This document shows, in pieces, positions 53,893 to 62,347 of a stretch of 64,000 nt of DNA. This stretch comes from Mesorhizobium sp. Lineage in GTDB: Bacteria > Pseudomonadota > Alphaproteobacteria > Rhizobiales > Rhizobiaceae. Location: the NCBI GenBank assembly GCA_019635735.1, contig JAHBYX010000012.1, positions 1 through 64,000 on the forward strand, read 5' to 3'. The position numbers were made by a program, and so were the translations under genes. The notes beneath the pieces were generated by a model. That model had not been told where the DNA came from, ran no database searches, and worked only from the letters and a program-made list of their open reading frames with translations. The first letter of the stretch is position 1, and each line of letters starts with the position of its first letter.

Positions 53893-55077
53893 TCACGGCC
53901 GGCGGCCCCAAGTTTGATTGAGCATCGCGATGATCTCCGAATTGACCGCATCGAGCGATTCACGGGCACGGTCGTAGGTTGCCGAATTGAAGCTGGAGCG
54001 CTCGACCTCGTAGACGGTCTGTTTGGTAAGGCCGGCATCTGCGATGGCGGTCGACTTGACCATCTCGTTCTTGAGCAAGAACTGGGCGAACATCGACTGC
54101 ATGAAGCCGACCATCTGCTGCTGCGGAACATCAGCAGGCTCGTAACGTGTGATCAAGTATCGGAACCAATCCATCGACATCTTGACGCCAGCCGCTTCGA
54201 TACTCTTGAGGATCCCCCCTAGCATGAGGAGGAACTGGCTCATCGACATGACGTCGAGCATCTGCGGGTGGATCGTAATCAGAACGGCCGTTGCCGTCGT
54301 TAGTGCGGTAAGGGTGAGATAACCGAGCTGGGGAGGACAGTCGATTACGACGACATCGTAGTCACCCTCGACCTCCGTTAGAGCGTTGCTGACGCGAGTG
54401 TAGAATGTGCGACCGGCTCGGCCGTCACCTTGCTGCATGGCAAGTGGCGTTTCGTACTCGAATTCCTGAAGGTCGAGCGTCCCCGGCACGATGTCCAGAC
54501 CTGGGAAATTTGTCTTCTCAATCACCTCGCGGATTGATTTCCGCTGATCGTCATATCGGATAGCCTCAAAGATCGATTGCTTGTTGTCGATCTCAGGTTG
54601 AATGCCGAAGAGGGTGGTCAACGATGCCTGCGGATCGAGATCGACCGCCAGAACGCGGTAACCCTTGAGAGCGAGGAACTGCGATAGGTGGGCCGAGCTA
54701 GTCGTTTTGCCCGAACCGCCTTTGAAGTTTACCACGGCGATGATCTGGAGCTTCTCATCGGATTTGCGGCGTGGCGAACGCCCAAGTAACTCCCGAAGCT
54801 CATTCATCTGCTCGGCTGTGTAAAAGCGACGACGCGTGCTGCTCAGAATTGGTTCGACACCTTTTCCTTGCAGGTGGAGCTTCTTGAGGTAGCTTTGGGA
54901 TACACCAAGGAGGTCGGCAACCTCCGCCATCGGGAATAGCCGCAGCGTCTTTTCCCCGTCTGGGACAAAGGTCTCAAGGCGCAACAGGTCAAGCTTGCCG
55001 GAAATCTGCTTACCTTGGTCAAGAATGACGTCGGCAAAGCTGATATCATGTTCGCGTTTTGCGACTTTGAGGTTCAC
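53893..55077 (-). CDS. repA: RepA partitioning ATPase (ParA-like)
   Basis: 394 aa from GTG 55077. It has an N-terminal helix-turn-helix (RLFPMAEVADLLGVSQSYLK), then the ParA/MinD ATPase with deviant Walker A VVNFKGGSGKTTSSAHLSQ, LAVDLDPQASLTTLFG and DVVVIDCPPQLGYLTLTAL. It is the first gene of the repABC operon and its autorepressor. The operator probably lies in the region just upstream, which contains a GTTAACG direct repeat. Confidence 0.96.
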   Translation of the reverse strand: MNLKVAKREHDISFADVILDQGKQISGKLDLLRLETFVPDGEKTLRLFPMAEVADLLGVSQSYLKKLHLQGKGVEPILSSTRRRFYTAEQMNELRELLGRSPRRKSDEKLQIIAVVNFKGGSGKTTSSAHLSQFLALKGYRVLAVDLDPQASLTTLFGIQPEIDNKQSIFEAIRYDDQRKSIREVIEKTNFPGLDIVPGTLDLQEFEYETPLAMQQGDGRAGRTFYTRVSNALTEVEGDYDVVVIDCPPQLGYLTLTALTTATAVLITIHPQMLDVMSMSQFLLMLGGILKSIEAAGVKMSMDWFRYLITRYEPADVPQQQMVGFMQSMFAQFLLKNEMVKSTAIADAGLTKQTVYEVERSSFNSATYDRARESLDAVNSEIIAMLNQTWGRRP

Positions 55078-55167
55078 GCTAGGGATCTCACAGTATCGAT
55101 ATTTTCGGCTTGGACGGAAATTATCGTTACTGTTGGCCGATTCCCATGCTTGCGCAAGGGAAAAAGG

Positions 55168-55185
55168 GTTAACGAGAAGTTAACG
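55168..55185. repeat. Direct repeat GTTAACG / GTTAACG upstream of repA
   Basis: GTTAACG at 55168-55174 and 55179-55185, 11 bp period (one helical turn); each contains the palindrome GTTAAC. It lies ~90 bp upstream of the repA GTG and could be part of a RepA/RepB binding site or promoter. It does not fit the usual rhizobial parS pattern. Confidence 0.35.
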
Positions 55186-55420
55186 CACGCGGCTTGACCT
55201 CCACGTTTGCGCCGCGCCGAGTGGCCCTTTCTATTTTGTTTCCAATGACTTAGATTTGGTCCGGTCGACTCCGTTGCAGGTATTTGGCCTCATAGTTCTA
55301 TTAGGTCCTCCCGTGAACCTCTCCGCGTCGAGCGCCCGAGTGAACAAGGTCGCGAGCCGACTCAGAGGCACGGAGCCAGAATCACTCATACTTTCACCAG
55401 TCGCGGCTTCATTCCAAATC
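55186..55420. other. Non-coding region between repA leader and traI remnant
   Basis: Together with 55078-55185 this makes ~340 bp without a confident gene. In Ti-like plasmids the divergent repA and traI promoters and a tra box lie here. No tra-box palindrome was recognised. Open frames in it have no recognisable product. Confidence 0.35.
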
Positions 55421-55865
55421 ATGCCTTCTGCCATCCAGTTTCAACCAAACTGGAGCGAAGCGGATGCGGGTAATAGCCACCTCGACGGCGGGATACGAGG
55501 CGCCGCCGACCTCATCGACGCGATGCACCAGTTGCGTGCGCGGTTCTACCGAGGTCGGTTGGAATGGGCCGTCGAGCTTCGGCTGGGTAGGGAGGTTGAC
55601 GAGTTCGATTCCTACCGACCGACCTACATCCTCGCAGTGACGGCATCTCGCCAGGTCGTCGGCTGCTGCACGGCTGCTCCCGGCGACGGGGCCGACCATG
55701 ATGTCGGTCCTGTTTCCCGATCTCGAGCAGACCGGCCTGCTGCGGCCTCATGCTGCGATGGTCGAGAGTTCACGCCTCTGCGTCGATACCTCGATGGAGT
55801 CGGGGAGGGCAGGGCGGTCGGTGCACGACGTCACGCTTACCATGTTCGCGGCGATCATGGAATGG
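55421..55865 (+). pseudogene. traI: traI/luxI-type acyl-homoserine-lactone synthase remnant, frameshifted and truncated
   Basis: In the first frame, from ATG 55421, LuxI-family sequence appears: LIDAMHQLRARFYRGRLEW, GREVDEFDSYRPTYILAV and RQVVGC. At about 55672-55676 the homology moves to another frame and continues as RLLPATGPTMM, SVLFPDLEQTG and MVESSRLCVDTSMESGRAGR, then DVTLTMFAAIMEWSI. It then stops abruptly at ~55865, where IS66-like sequence begins. The position, divergent from repA, is that of traI at the head of the traI-trb operon on Ti-like plasmids. It cannot make a working synthase. Confidence 0.75.
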
Positions 55866-56110
55866 TCGATCCGGCATCTTCAAGGCTTCGTGGGCACGCT
55901 GCAGGTCGATGGCTACGCAGGCTACAAGGTCTCCTGGCCGAGCGCAGCGCGGTGAAGCTTGGCGTTCTGTTGGAGCGACGTTCGGCGCAAGTTCTATGAG
56001 CTCGCCCAATCCGTCGGGCGCCGATCGTAACGGAAGCGCTTTCGCGCATCGCGGCGCTCTACCAGGTCGAGGCGGACAGGCTCGCCAACGCGGTGATCTC
56101 AGGAATCGTC
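55866..56110 (+). pseudogene. IS66-family transposase (TnpC) remnant
   Basis: Begins HLQGFVGTLQVDGYAGYKV, matching the IS66 TnpC core, then shifts frame and continues as LAFCWSDVRRKFYELAQSVG and, in another frame, pieces such as EALSRIAALYQVEAD. At least two frameshifts and both ends are missing. It directly abuts the truncated traI and probably caused its truncation. Confidence 0.7.
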
Positions 56111-56180
56111 GAGCTTTGAGGACCGCATATTCATCCTCAAGGACGATGCGAAGAGCCAGCCGCGTGCTCAGCCAGCTGTT

Positions 56181-57422
56181 CTAGATCGGAAGTGAAATCT
56201 GCACCGCCGTTCCATTTCCAGGCCGCGACGCAATTGTGAGTGTCCCGCGCAAGGCTGAAACCATCTGCTCACAGCCTGCAAGACCGAGCCCCGTGTGACT
56301 GCCTGCTTTCGTCGAAAAGAATGGCATCCTTGCCCGAGCCAATACCTCTGGCGGCATACCCGGTCCATTGTCAATGATATCAAGAAGCAAGCGTCGCTGC
56401 CGCTTTATCGGTCTTTTCGCAATTCGCGCGACGATTCTGATCAACCCATCAGGATTTTCGACAAGCGCGGCTTCAGCGTTCCGCAGAAGCTCATCAAGTA
56501 CCAGCCACACCTGTGCTGCGGGAAGGTTCGCGGCGCCAGCGTCATGGGCAATTCGAAGCTCCACGGCTGCTTGCCGGCCGGCCTTCAGATCGTCCAGCGT
56601 CTCCGAGAGACTTTTGCAACGCACTTCAGCGTCGGCGTAGGCCACAGTGTTCAGACCGGATGTAATTGTTTCGAGTTGCTTGACCGCCTCACGTGCCGAA
56701 GCGAGCATTTCCGGATATCGGACAGTTTCTTCACTCTGGTAGTCGAGGAAAAACCTCAAGGCGGTGACACGTGAACGCGTCATATGCGCAAACAACGTCG
56801 AAAAAGAACTGAGCTGCTGGTCTCGACGCCGGGCAAACGCATTTCGCAGATGAAGAACGGTATAGCAAGCAGCCGCCAGCGTAAGCGCAGCAGCAAACAA
56901 GAACCTGTTCCTTGAGGCGGCCGCACCAATGTGTGAGGCCGCGTTTAGCGCCTCTGCGTGCGCGACCGCCGTGCCCGAGACCTCGAACATGCGCTGCTCC
57001 AATTCGGGCATCGCCTTCAGCGCAGCACCGAAATCCGTAGAGCCTTTCACCAAGGGATCGAGATGGGTTTGCGCGATTGTGTGCAGTTCGTTCAAAAGCT
57101 GCATATCGCGATCGCGCAGGAATTTCGGGGCATATTCAAGCTTCAACAACTGGCCGACGTTCGCATCGAGCAAAAAGGTCTGACGCGACAGGTCGCTTGC
57201 TAGTTGTCCGGTGGCGGCCGATAGTTTCAAATCACCATGGATGCGAGCGAGATGCTCCCTGATTTGAGTCGTTCGCCATTGGATCTCATAGTTCTGGCTG
57301 AAGTTCAGATCGGATTCCGCCCGGTAGTACTCGGACCGGAAGAAAGCCCAGACAGAAAGGAGCAGCGCTGCACCTATGGCTACAAAGGGCAGGGCGGCTT
57401 TGAAGCCGGGCACGGCGTTCAT
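56181..57422 (-). CDS. Sensor histidine kinase
   Basis: 413 aa. One membrane helix near residues 8-28 and another near 172-192 (NRFLFAAALTLAAACYTVLH) flank a ~140-residue periplasmic domain. The cytoplasmic part has a poorly conserved phosphoacceptor region (FAHMTRSRVTALRFFLDY) and a clear HATPase domain: LVLDELLRNAEAALVENPDG (N box), DIIDNGPGMPPEVLA and FFSTKAGSHTGLGLAGCEQM. It is last in a four-gene operon with a response regulator, so it is probably that regulator's kinase. It overlaps the preceding gene by 4 bp. Confidence 0.87.
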   Translation of the reverse strand: MNAVPGFKAALPFVAIGAALLLSVWAFFRSEYYRAESDLNFSQNYEIQWRTTQIREHLARIHGDLKLSAATGQLASDLSRQTFLLDANVGQLLKLEYAPKFLRDRDMQLLNELHTIAQTHLDPLVKGSTDFGAALKAMPELEQRMFEVSGTAVAHAEALNAASHIGAAASRNRFLFAAALTLAAACYTVLHLRNAFARRRDQQLSSFSTLFAHMTRSRVTALRFFLDYQSEETVRYPEMLASAREAVKQLETITSGLNTVAYADAEVRCKSLSETLDDLKAGRQAAVELRIAHDAGAANLPAAQVWLVLDELLRNAEAALVENPDGLIRIVARIAKRPIKRQRRLLLDIIDNGPGMPPEVLARARMPFFSTKAGSHTGLGLAGCEQMVSALRGTLTIASRPGNGTAVQISLPI

Positions 57423-57964
57423 TGCACAGGCCGAACCGCGACGACAAACCAGACCCAGATGGAATTGCGGGCCGGCACATATGCCGTCGGGAGCTCTTCA
57501 TAGGGCCACACAAGGAAAATTGGACCTTGCTCCTCGGGGGCGAGGGGCGTGAAGGTCTCATCCTTTGAGCACCTCTTTGATTGGCGATCAGCATCCGTGC
57601 AGCCGCGATCGATCGCAAAAATCGGCCCGTAGGACCGGATCTCATCCAGAGTGATTTCCGATGTAAAATTGTCATAAGCAATGAACTGGACCGACGCGCT
57701 TCCATCGAGTTTGTGCTTGCGCAGAACGTCGAGGATTCTCGGTCCCCGGAACGTGACGGTTTCTCCCTTCTTGGTCCATGGCGTGCGCGTCTCGATCGTC
57801 ACGTTCTGGTATTCGGTCCTCAACTGCTCGACGTCATGCCGAGCTGCGGGTCCGCGTGTTGCGTCCTCGATCGTGAGTACATTTGGATCCGTGTAGGCGG
57901 CGAAAGCTAGGGGAATGGATGCGACGGCACCACAAAGGGAAACAGCGAGAGTTCTAGGTCGCAT
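57419..57964 (-). CDS. Exported molybdopterin-binding-domain-like protein
   Basis: 181 aa from ATG 57964, with GGAG 7 nt upstream and an 11-bp overlap with the methyltransferase gene. Residues 1-25 are a signal peptide (LAVSLCGAVASIPLAFA). The mature part resembles the sulfite-oxidase-type molybdopterin domain: VTFRGPRILDVLRKHKLDG, FIAYDNFTSEITLDEIR and GPIFLVWPYEEL. The conserved cofactor Cys of true sulfite oxidases is not evident at the usual place, so it may be a sensor-type relative. It sits between a methyltransferase and a histidine kinase and may be the periplasmic sensing partner (inference). Confidence 0.7.
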   Translation of the reverse strand: MRPRTLAVSLCGAVASIPLAFAAYTDPNVLTIEDATRGPAARHDVEQLRTEYQNVTIETRTPWTKKGETVTFRGPRILDVLRKHKLDGSASVQFIAYDNFTSEITLDEIRSYGPIFAIDRGCTDADRQSKRCSKDETFTPLAPEEQGPIFLVWPYEELPTAYVPARNSIWVWFVVAVRPVQ

Positions 57965-58655
57965 GTGCAATCTCCGCATCAAACTGTCTTTCGCCATCGT
58001 CGACGGAATAGAGCACGCAAGGCCCGCTTGATCCCCGCGGGTCATAGATCAGCCCCTTGCGCGCAAGGGCGTCGCTGATCGCCTGGACGCCAGCGAGGCC
58101 GTAAAGGTGATCGTGAAGCTCGAGGAAAATGCGTTCGATACCGGCGAGCTTTGCATTCTGCACGAGCTCGAGTTCGGAACCCTCGATATCCATCACCAGG
58201 ACATTGATATCGTGCGCGTCGAGAAAGGCATCGACATCGGAGGAGGGGACCTGGACGACTTGCTCGTAGGGGCCTTGCTCGGCAAATCTTGAGGACATCC
58301 AGAAGTCGCTACGCTGGAAAAACTCGACCTTGACAGGCGGTCTGGCAGCCAAAATACCGTTTGTCAGTGTGACGTTATCGCCGCAGTTCAAATCGATCAC
58401 GCGCTGGGCCAATCGCGCCGTGCGAGGGTCTGCTTCAAAGCTCCAGACGCGAACGCCCTCTATCGAAGCGATGATCGATGTGATCACCCCCAAGCCGGCG
58501 CCAAGCTCCAGGACGCGGTCGTTTGGTTGGATCGCGCGTCTGACGCGCCGGGCCTCATTGGCCTCGTACTGTCCGGTCGTCAGAGCCGACCAGATTTCCG
58601 ACGATACGTCCGCCGCGTCGATGGGGAGTTGTACCCCGTGAACGTCAATCCTCAT
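57954..58655 (-). CDS. FkbM family methyltransferase
   Basis: 233 aa from ATG 58655, 4 bp after the response-regulator stop; an upstream ATG at 58685 overlaps that gene. SAM-binding motifs are DRVLELGAGLGVITSIIA and VRVWSFEADPRTARLAQRVI, and the FkbM C-terminal block is INVLVMDIEGSELELVQNAK and ERIFLELHDHLYGL. It methylates an unknown substrate, often a sugar or small molecule in this family. Its location inside a two-component operon is unusual. Confidence 0.85.
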   Translation of the reverse strand: MRIDVHGVQLPIDAADVSSEIWSALTTGQYEANEARRVRRAIQPNDRVLELGAGLGVITSIIASIEGVRVWSFEADPRTARLAQRVIDLNCGDNVTLTNGILAARPPVKVEFFQRSDFWMSSRFAEQGPYEQVVQVPSSDVDAFLDAHDINVLVMDIEGSELELVQNAKLAGIERIFLELHDHLYGLAGVQAISDALARKGLIYDPRGSSGPCVLYSVDDGERQFDAEIAHAT

Positions 58656-58659
58656 GGCA

Positions 58660-59286
58660 TTAGAGTCCTTTTGGCAAGGGGCCAAGCTTCAATAGCTTTG
58701 CACGCGCCTGCTTGTAGTATTTCTCAGAGCTCGACGGATCGATGTTGAATTCCTTCGCCATCTTCTCGAATATCTCTCGCTTCGTTTCTTCTGGTTTCCG
58801 GCCGAGCAACAGCTCGATCACCCGTCCTTCACGGGGTGTGAGCCCCGAAATATTGACCTCAAGAGTTTGGGCGTCGGATACCGAATAGCGCAGCGGGAAC
58901 GCATCTTGCGCCACCTCGTCCAGAATCTCGCACAGCGTTCCGGGCGATAAACCTGTTTTCGCAATATAAGCCGAGGCCCCAAGGGCGCGACACGCGATCG
59001 CCTCACCGTTGCTGTCGGACCCAGTGACCACGATATGAATTGCAGTAGGCGCGGACCGGATCATCGTCTCGACAACCAATAGGCGGTCCCGACGTGACGT
59101 TGGATCGAAGCCGGGCAGGCCTGGGTCGGTCACGACAAGATCGAACTGATCTTCGGCCAGCAAGCGCTGAGCCATCGCGAACGTTTGTGCGCCTGAGATG
59201 AAACAATCGTCCAAGCCGGCCTGCAGTTCGGCCATCAGGGCTTGGCGCATCAGATTCTGATCTTCGACGACCAAGGCTTTGCGCAT
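58660..59286 (-). CDS. Response regulator with C-terminal helix-turn-helix
   Basis: 208 aa. The receiver domain has Asp8-9 in LVVEDQ, phosphoacceptor Asp54 in LVVTDPGLPGFDP, Thr in HIVVTGSDSNGEA and Lys in SAYIAKTGLSPGT. The C-terminus starts like a LuxR-type domain (NISGLTPREGRVIELLLGRK), but the helix-turn-helix has an insertion (PEETKREIFEKMAKEFNI), so it is a variant type. First gene of the operon with the FkbM methyltransferase, molybdopterin-like protein and histidine kinase. It is divergent from a small unknown gene across an 11-bp inverted repeat. Confidence 0.88.
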   Translation of the reverse strand: MRKALVVEDQNLMRQALMAELQAGLDDCFISGAQTFAMAQRLLAEDQFDLVVTDPGLPGFDPTSRRDRLLVVETMIRSAPTAIHIVVTGSDSNGEAIACRALGASAYIAKTGLSPGTLCEILDEVAQDAFPLRYSVSDAQTLEVNISGLTPREGRVIELLLGRKPEETKREIFEKMAKEFNIDPSSSEKYYKQARAKLLKLGPLPKGL

Positions 59287-59361
59287 AGGAGAGCTCCGAG
59301 TTTGATCCTCGTTGTGCCCTGCCCATGCCGTGACTCAACAAACGACATTCGACCAGAAATT

Positions 59362-59415
59362 GATAGGGATGGTGTCATCCCCCTCGGAAAAAAACGGGAG
59401 GAACCCATCCCTATC
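59362..59415. repeat. 11-bp inverted repeat GATAGGGATGG ... CCATCCCTATC
   Basis: Perfect arms at 59362-59372 and 59405-59415 with a 32-nt spacer containing an A7 run, in the 224-bp gap between the divergent response-regulator gene and the small 59511 gene. It could be an operator looped by a dimeric regulator or a stem-loop in the leader RNA of either gene. Confidence 0.6.
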
Positions 59416-59510
59416 GCACCATCGCTCAGGATGTCAGGAAACTGTCGAGGAGTAGGGCGCGGCTTTGGAACCCGGGAATCACATTCCGGAATCATCCTGG
59501 TTGAGAGAAG

Positions 59511-59852
59511 ATGAGCGACCGTTTTGAGCTGTCAGAGAGAACAATCTCTTCGATGATCGCAAGTCATAAGCGAGCTCGTGCAAAGGAGCGCGCGCTCGAG
59601 CGTTCGGCAAAAAGCCGTTGGTCACAACTGCGTTATCCGATGTTGATCCTTGGAAGATGGCGCGAGCAAAGGGCCTTGTCGAGACTGATCCGCACGGCTC
59701 CGGCAACCTCGGAGGGGGCGCGCAGCAAGTTGCTCTACCTGATGGCCACGATCATGGTGGATGGGGCGCCTACCAAGGCGGACGACATCAAGACCGTCTT
59801 GGGTACCCTTCGCCCTCATCAGGAGAGCCTGACAGCCTTCCTTCGGCAATGA
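59511..59852 (+). CDS. Unknown small protein
   Basis: 113 aa, ATG 59511 after GAGAGAAG. It is rich in Arg and Ala and predicted largely helical (IASHKRARAKERALERSAKS; SKLLYLMATIMVDGAPTK). No family was recognised. It has its own region divergent from the two-component operon and is followed by genes on the opposite strand. A DNA- or RNA-binding accessory protein is possible from its basic N-terminal half. Confidence 0.6.
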   Translation: MSDRFELSERTISSMIASHKRARAKERALERSAKSRWSQLRYPMLILGRWREQRALSRLIRTAPATSEGARSKLLYLMATIMVDGAPTKADDIKTVLGTLRPHQESLTAFLRQ

Positions 59853-59951
59853 GTGGGGGAGTTATCGAACCGATTGCGATATTGCCATTTGGGACGGCCC
59901 TAACGATCGCCCGGGTCTGGGAAGGGAGAACTATAGCGATCGCTCCAAGGG

Positions 59952-60437
59952 CTATCGCTTCAAATTGAACCAATGTCGCGTGATGGTGCCGTCGTCGTGC
60001 CTGATATCGAAATAGTATGGGTCTTCGCGGAGCGGTCTGGACATTGTCACTGTCTGCTCGCAGCCGTCACGACCACCGAAACCAGTTGGGCACGTATTGC
60101 GGACCTGGACACATAGGTCGGATCGAGCCCCGCCATGATCGTGATTGCTTGATCCAACTGTCCATCCGGCAGGGCATTCGCCGTAGGCCTCATAGCCGGG
60201 TCTTCCAGTGCCGGCTTCGGGGCAGGTCGGCCACGGGAACCCCCAGCCTCGCATCGCCGAGATCAGCCGATACATCGGAGGGTGACAGGCCGGCACGCCT
60301 CGCCAAGACGGGTTCGAGGATGATGCGCACAAGAGCACCTCGCATCCCCACTCACTCGCCTCAGCACGGTCCGGGGACGATATCCACGTCGCCGCGGAGA
60401 GAATTGTCGCTATCGCGGCCAGCCCGACTCGGTTCAT
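59952..60437 (-). CDS. Exported Cys-rich protein of conjugation loci
   Basis: 161 aa from ATG 60437, preceded by GGAG. Residues 1-34 are a signal peptide (LAAIATILSAATWIS, ending AEA). The mature part begins SEWGCEVLLCASSSNPSWRG and contains VPACHPPMYRLISAMRGWGF and FPWPTCPEAGTGRPGYEAYG. This Cys/Trp-rich pattern is familiar from unnamed exported proteins next to VirB-type transfer operons in alphaproteobacteria. Function is unknown; disulfide-bonded periplasmic or surface placement is likely. It is the last gene of a minus-strand group beginning at 62323. Confidence 0.75.
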   Translation of the reverse strand: MNRVGLAAIATILSAATWISSPDRAEASEWGCEVLLCASSSNPSWRGVPACHPPMYRLISAMRGWGFPWPTCPEAGTGRPGYEAYGECPAGWTVGSSNHDHGGARSDLCVQVRNTCPTGFGGRDGCEQTVTMSRPLREDPYYFDIRHDDGTITRHWFNLKR

Positions 60438-60459
60438 GGGGACGTCTCCTTCGATCATC

Positions 60460-61155
60460 CTATCGGTCTGTTCGCGTCGGGCGCGTACGCGCATCCTCGA
60501 ACGGCGGTGAGATCTCGCTCTCGCGTTCGGCGAGCAGGTTGAAATCGGCGAGCGGACGTCGGGCCAGCGTCCGGTCCACTGTCTTGCGTCGCCACTCCGG
60601 CATGTCGAGCACATAAGTTGCCCACATCCCGTGCCGAGCTGACATGGCGTAGTTTTGCCAGGTCAGATAATCGGCCGGGGCCGGCGAGGTTACCCGAGCC
60701 CAACCGACCCGCAGCATCTCGAGAGCCAGATCGCGGCCGCGCACCGAGCATTCACCGACGAGGGCGCCGTCGGCGGCACTGGTCCGAACGATGCAGGTCA
60801 CTGGCGCGCTGCCTATCGCGCGCTTCAACCATGCCTTAGCCAGCGGCCCGCACGGCACCGGTTTGGGAATATCGCTCTCGCCGTGCCGGCGAGGATCGTA
60901 GGCCCATTGCGGCAATTCGCAGGCGTCGATCGAGGCCAGCCGTACCTTATGCTGGCTGATCGGAAACCAGAGCGTTCGGCCGTCGATAACGGATGTCCTG
61001 CCCGATATCCTTGTTGGCGGACTCGCGCCTGGAACCGATATGGACTCGGCTGAGGATCGTCTTTGATCGCCTTGGATGTCCGCCGACCGGACCGGATAGG
61101 GCAGGGCGGTCATCAGCAGAGCCAGGACGCTCGACTTTACGGCAACCGTCATCAT
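60460..61155 (-). CDS. Exported thermonuclease-like (SNase-fold) protein
   Basis: 231 aa from ATG 61155 with GGAGGGA upstream; the ATG overlaps the stop of the previous gene. Residues 1-24 are a signal peptide (SSVLALLMTALPYPVRS). The OB-fold SNase-like core shows VIDGRTLWFPISQHKVRLAS and IDACELPQ, GPLAKAWLKRAIG and EMLRVGWARVT. Catalytic Arg/Glu residues of staphylococcal nuclease are only partly evident. It is one of three tandem, related exported proteins next to virB genes, and may trim DNA or cell-surface nucleic acid during transfer (inference). Confidence 0.75.
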   Translation of the reverse strand: MMTVAVKSSVLALLMTALPYPVRSADIQGDQRRSSAESISVPGASPPTRISGRTSVIDGRTLWFPISQHKVRLASIDACELPQWAYDPRRHGESDIPKPVPCGPLAKAWLKRAIGSAPVTCIVRTSAADGALVGECSVRGRDLALEMLRVGWARVTSPAPADYLTWQNYAMSARHGMWATYVLDMPEWRRKTVDRTLARRPLADFNLLAERESEISPPFEDARTRPTRTDR

Positions 61156-61688
61156 GGCGACGTCCCTCCGCCGGCTGCACTTTGACCGAGCAGGAGCGCC
61201 GGATGCTGCACATCGTCGAACTCCCAGAGACCGATCTTCTTTTCCCGGGCGGCCTGCTCCACCACAGCGTAAGGGGTGTGATGCGGGAGGCCGCGTTCGT
61301 CCAGGGAGGCGAAAGCGAACCCGGAGGAGATCAGCAAATTGGCGAGATCCAGCCGATCGGCGCCGATCGTGGCGAAGCACGACACAAAGACCGTTCCGGC
61401 CGATTGTGCGACCTGCGCACAGACCGGATGGGTGTCTGCGATGTATGCGGCAAAAACCACCAGGGACGCCTCACCGCAGTCGCGACGAGCGCCCGACCTG
61501 TCGGTATAGACGGTACCGCGCAGACAGGCTTGCACGCCGAAGAGACGGAAGTGACGGCCACTGTCCTGCCAGCTGTCTCCGCTTTCGAGCATCACGCCTG
61601 ATTTCAGTTCAAAATAGCCGTCAGGCGGCGCGGCCGCTGCCGGCATCAAACTGGCGGTCAGCGACAAGAAGAGGGCAGGGGCTTTCAT
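61152..61688 (-). CDS. Exported thermonuclease-like protein
   Basis: 178 aa from ATG 61688, which overlaps the stop of the upstream gene; its own stop overlaps the next start. Signal peptide residues 1-20 (LFLSLTASLMPAAAA). SNase-like elements are FRLFGVQACLRGTVYTDRSG, FATIGADRLDLANLLISSGF and EQAAREKKIGLWEFDDV. Cysteines may form disulfides in the periplasm. It is the middle member of the three-gene tandem. Confidence 0.72.
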   Translation of the reverse strand: MKAPALFLSLTASLMPAAAAPPDGYFELKSGVMLESGDSWQDSGRHFRLFGVQACLRGTVYTDRSGARRDCGEASLVVFAAYIADTHPVCAQVAQSAGTVFVSCFATIGADRLDLANLLISSGFAFASLDERGLPHHTPYAVVEQAAREKKIGLWEFDDVQHPALLLGQSAAGGGTSP

Positions 61689-62323
61689 TGTGCCGCAATC
61701 CGTGGATCGGCCCACATGCCGTAGCCGCGCCGACCGATGTCCTCGGCCTCCTCAAGATCGGTTCGTGTGGGTGTCCCGTCCGGTCGCTTCGCTACGCGGT
61801 GACTGCCGAGCGAGACCAACTGCTCCTCGAACATATCGACGGTGTCGAGGCTACCCGGATAATTGTAGTAGCCGTAGCAGGTTGCATCCTGCGCCTGTGC
61901 ACCGGTCTCACTCACAAAAGCGCGGCAGTAGATCACACGGGGGGACTGGAGAAGCGTTGCCAGACCCTGACGCGCATAGTCCTCACAGGACCCGGCAAAC
62001 CCTTCCTTGCGATTGACCATGTCGCCCGTGCAAGGCTCGATCCCGTAGAGATGCACCGTCAGAGTCGCGTCGACGCGGAAGTCAGTCGGCGACACTGCCT
62101 TGAATCCGGAAGCTGACGCATAGCCTTTGCGCTCCGACACGTTTCCCAGGCCGTCGTAGTATTCCATGACCAGCACGATCTTCCCCGGTGCCGCGAGCGA
62201 ACGAACATAGGCTTCGTCCACCGGCCCGGCCGCATAGGCCGGCAGGCATGCGCCGATCGCCGCCACGTACACGGCTGCTCGTCTCATGTGCAGTCGCCTC
62301 CAGGTTGTCACCTTGCTCGACAT
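61685..62323 (-). CDS. Exported thermonuclease-like protein (diverged)
   Basis: 212 aa from ATG 62323, chosen for the excellent site GAGAGGAGGCAGG upstream; an ATG at 62287 would start nearer the signal peptide (AVYVAAIGACLPAYA). The core HLYGIEPCTGDMVNRKEGF, DYARQGLATLLQSPRVIYCR and EEAEDIGRRGYGMWADPR follows the same layout as the next two genes but is more diverged. First gene of the minus-strand group, divergent from virB1. Confidence 0.7.
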   Translation of the reverse strand: MSSKVTTWRRLHMRRAAVYVAAIGACLPAYAAGPVDEAYVRSLAAPGKIVLVMEYYDGLGNVSERKGYASASGFKAVSPTDFRVDATLTVHLYGIEPCTGDMVNRKEGFAGSCEDYARQGLATLLQSPRVIYCRAFVSETGAQAQDATCYGYYNYPGSLDTVDMFEEQLVSLGSHRVAKRPDGTPTRTDLEEAEDIGRRGYGMWADPRIAAQ

Positions 62324-62347
62324 TGACCTGCCTCCTCTCTCTTTGCA

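Noticed and set aside
55168..55185. GTTAAC repeats as a parS centromere
   Set aside because: The spacing does not match the usual 16-bp repABC parS pattern; kept only as a repeat.
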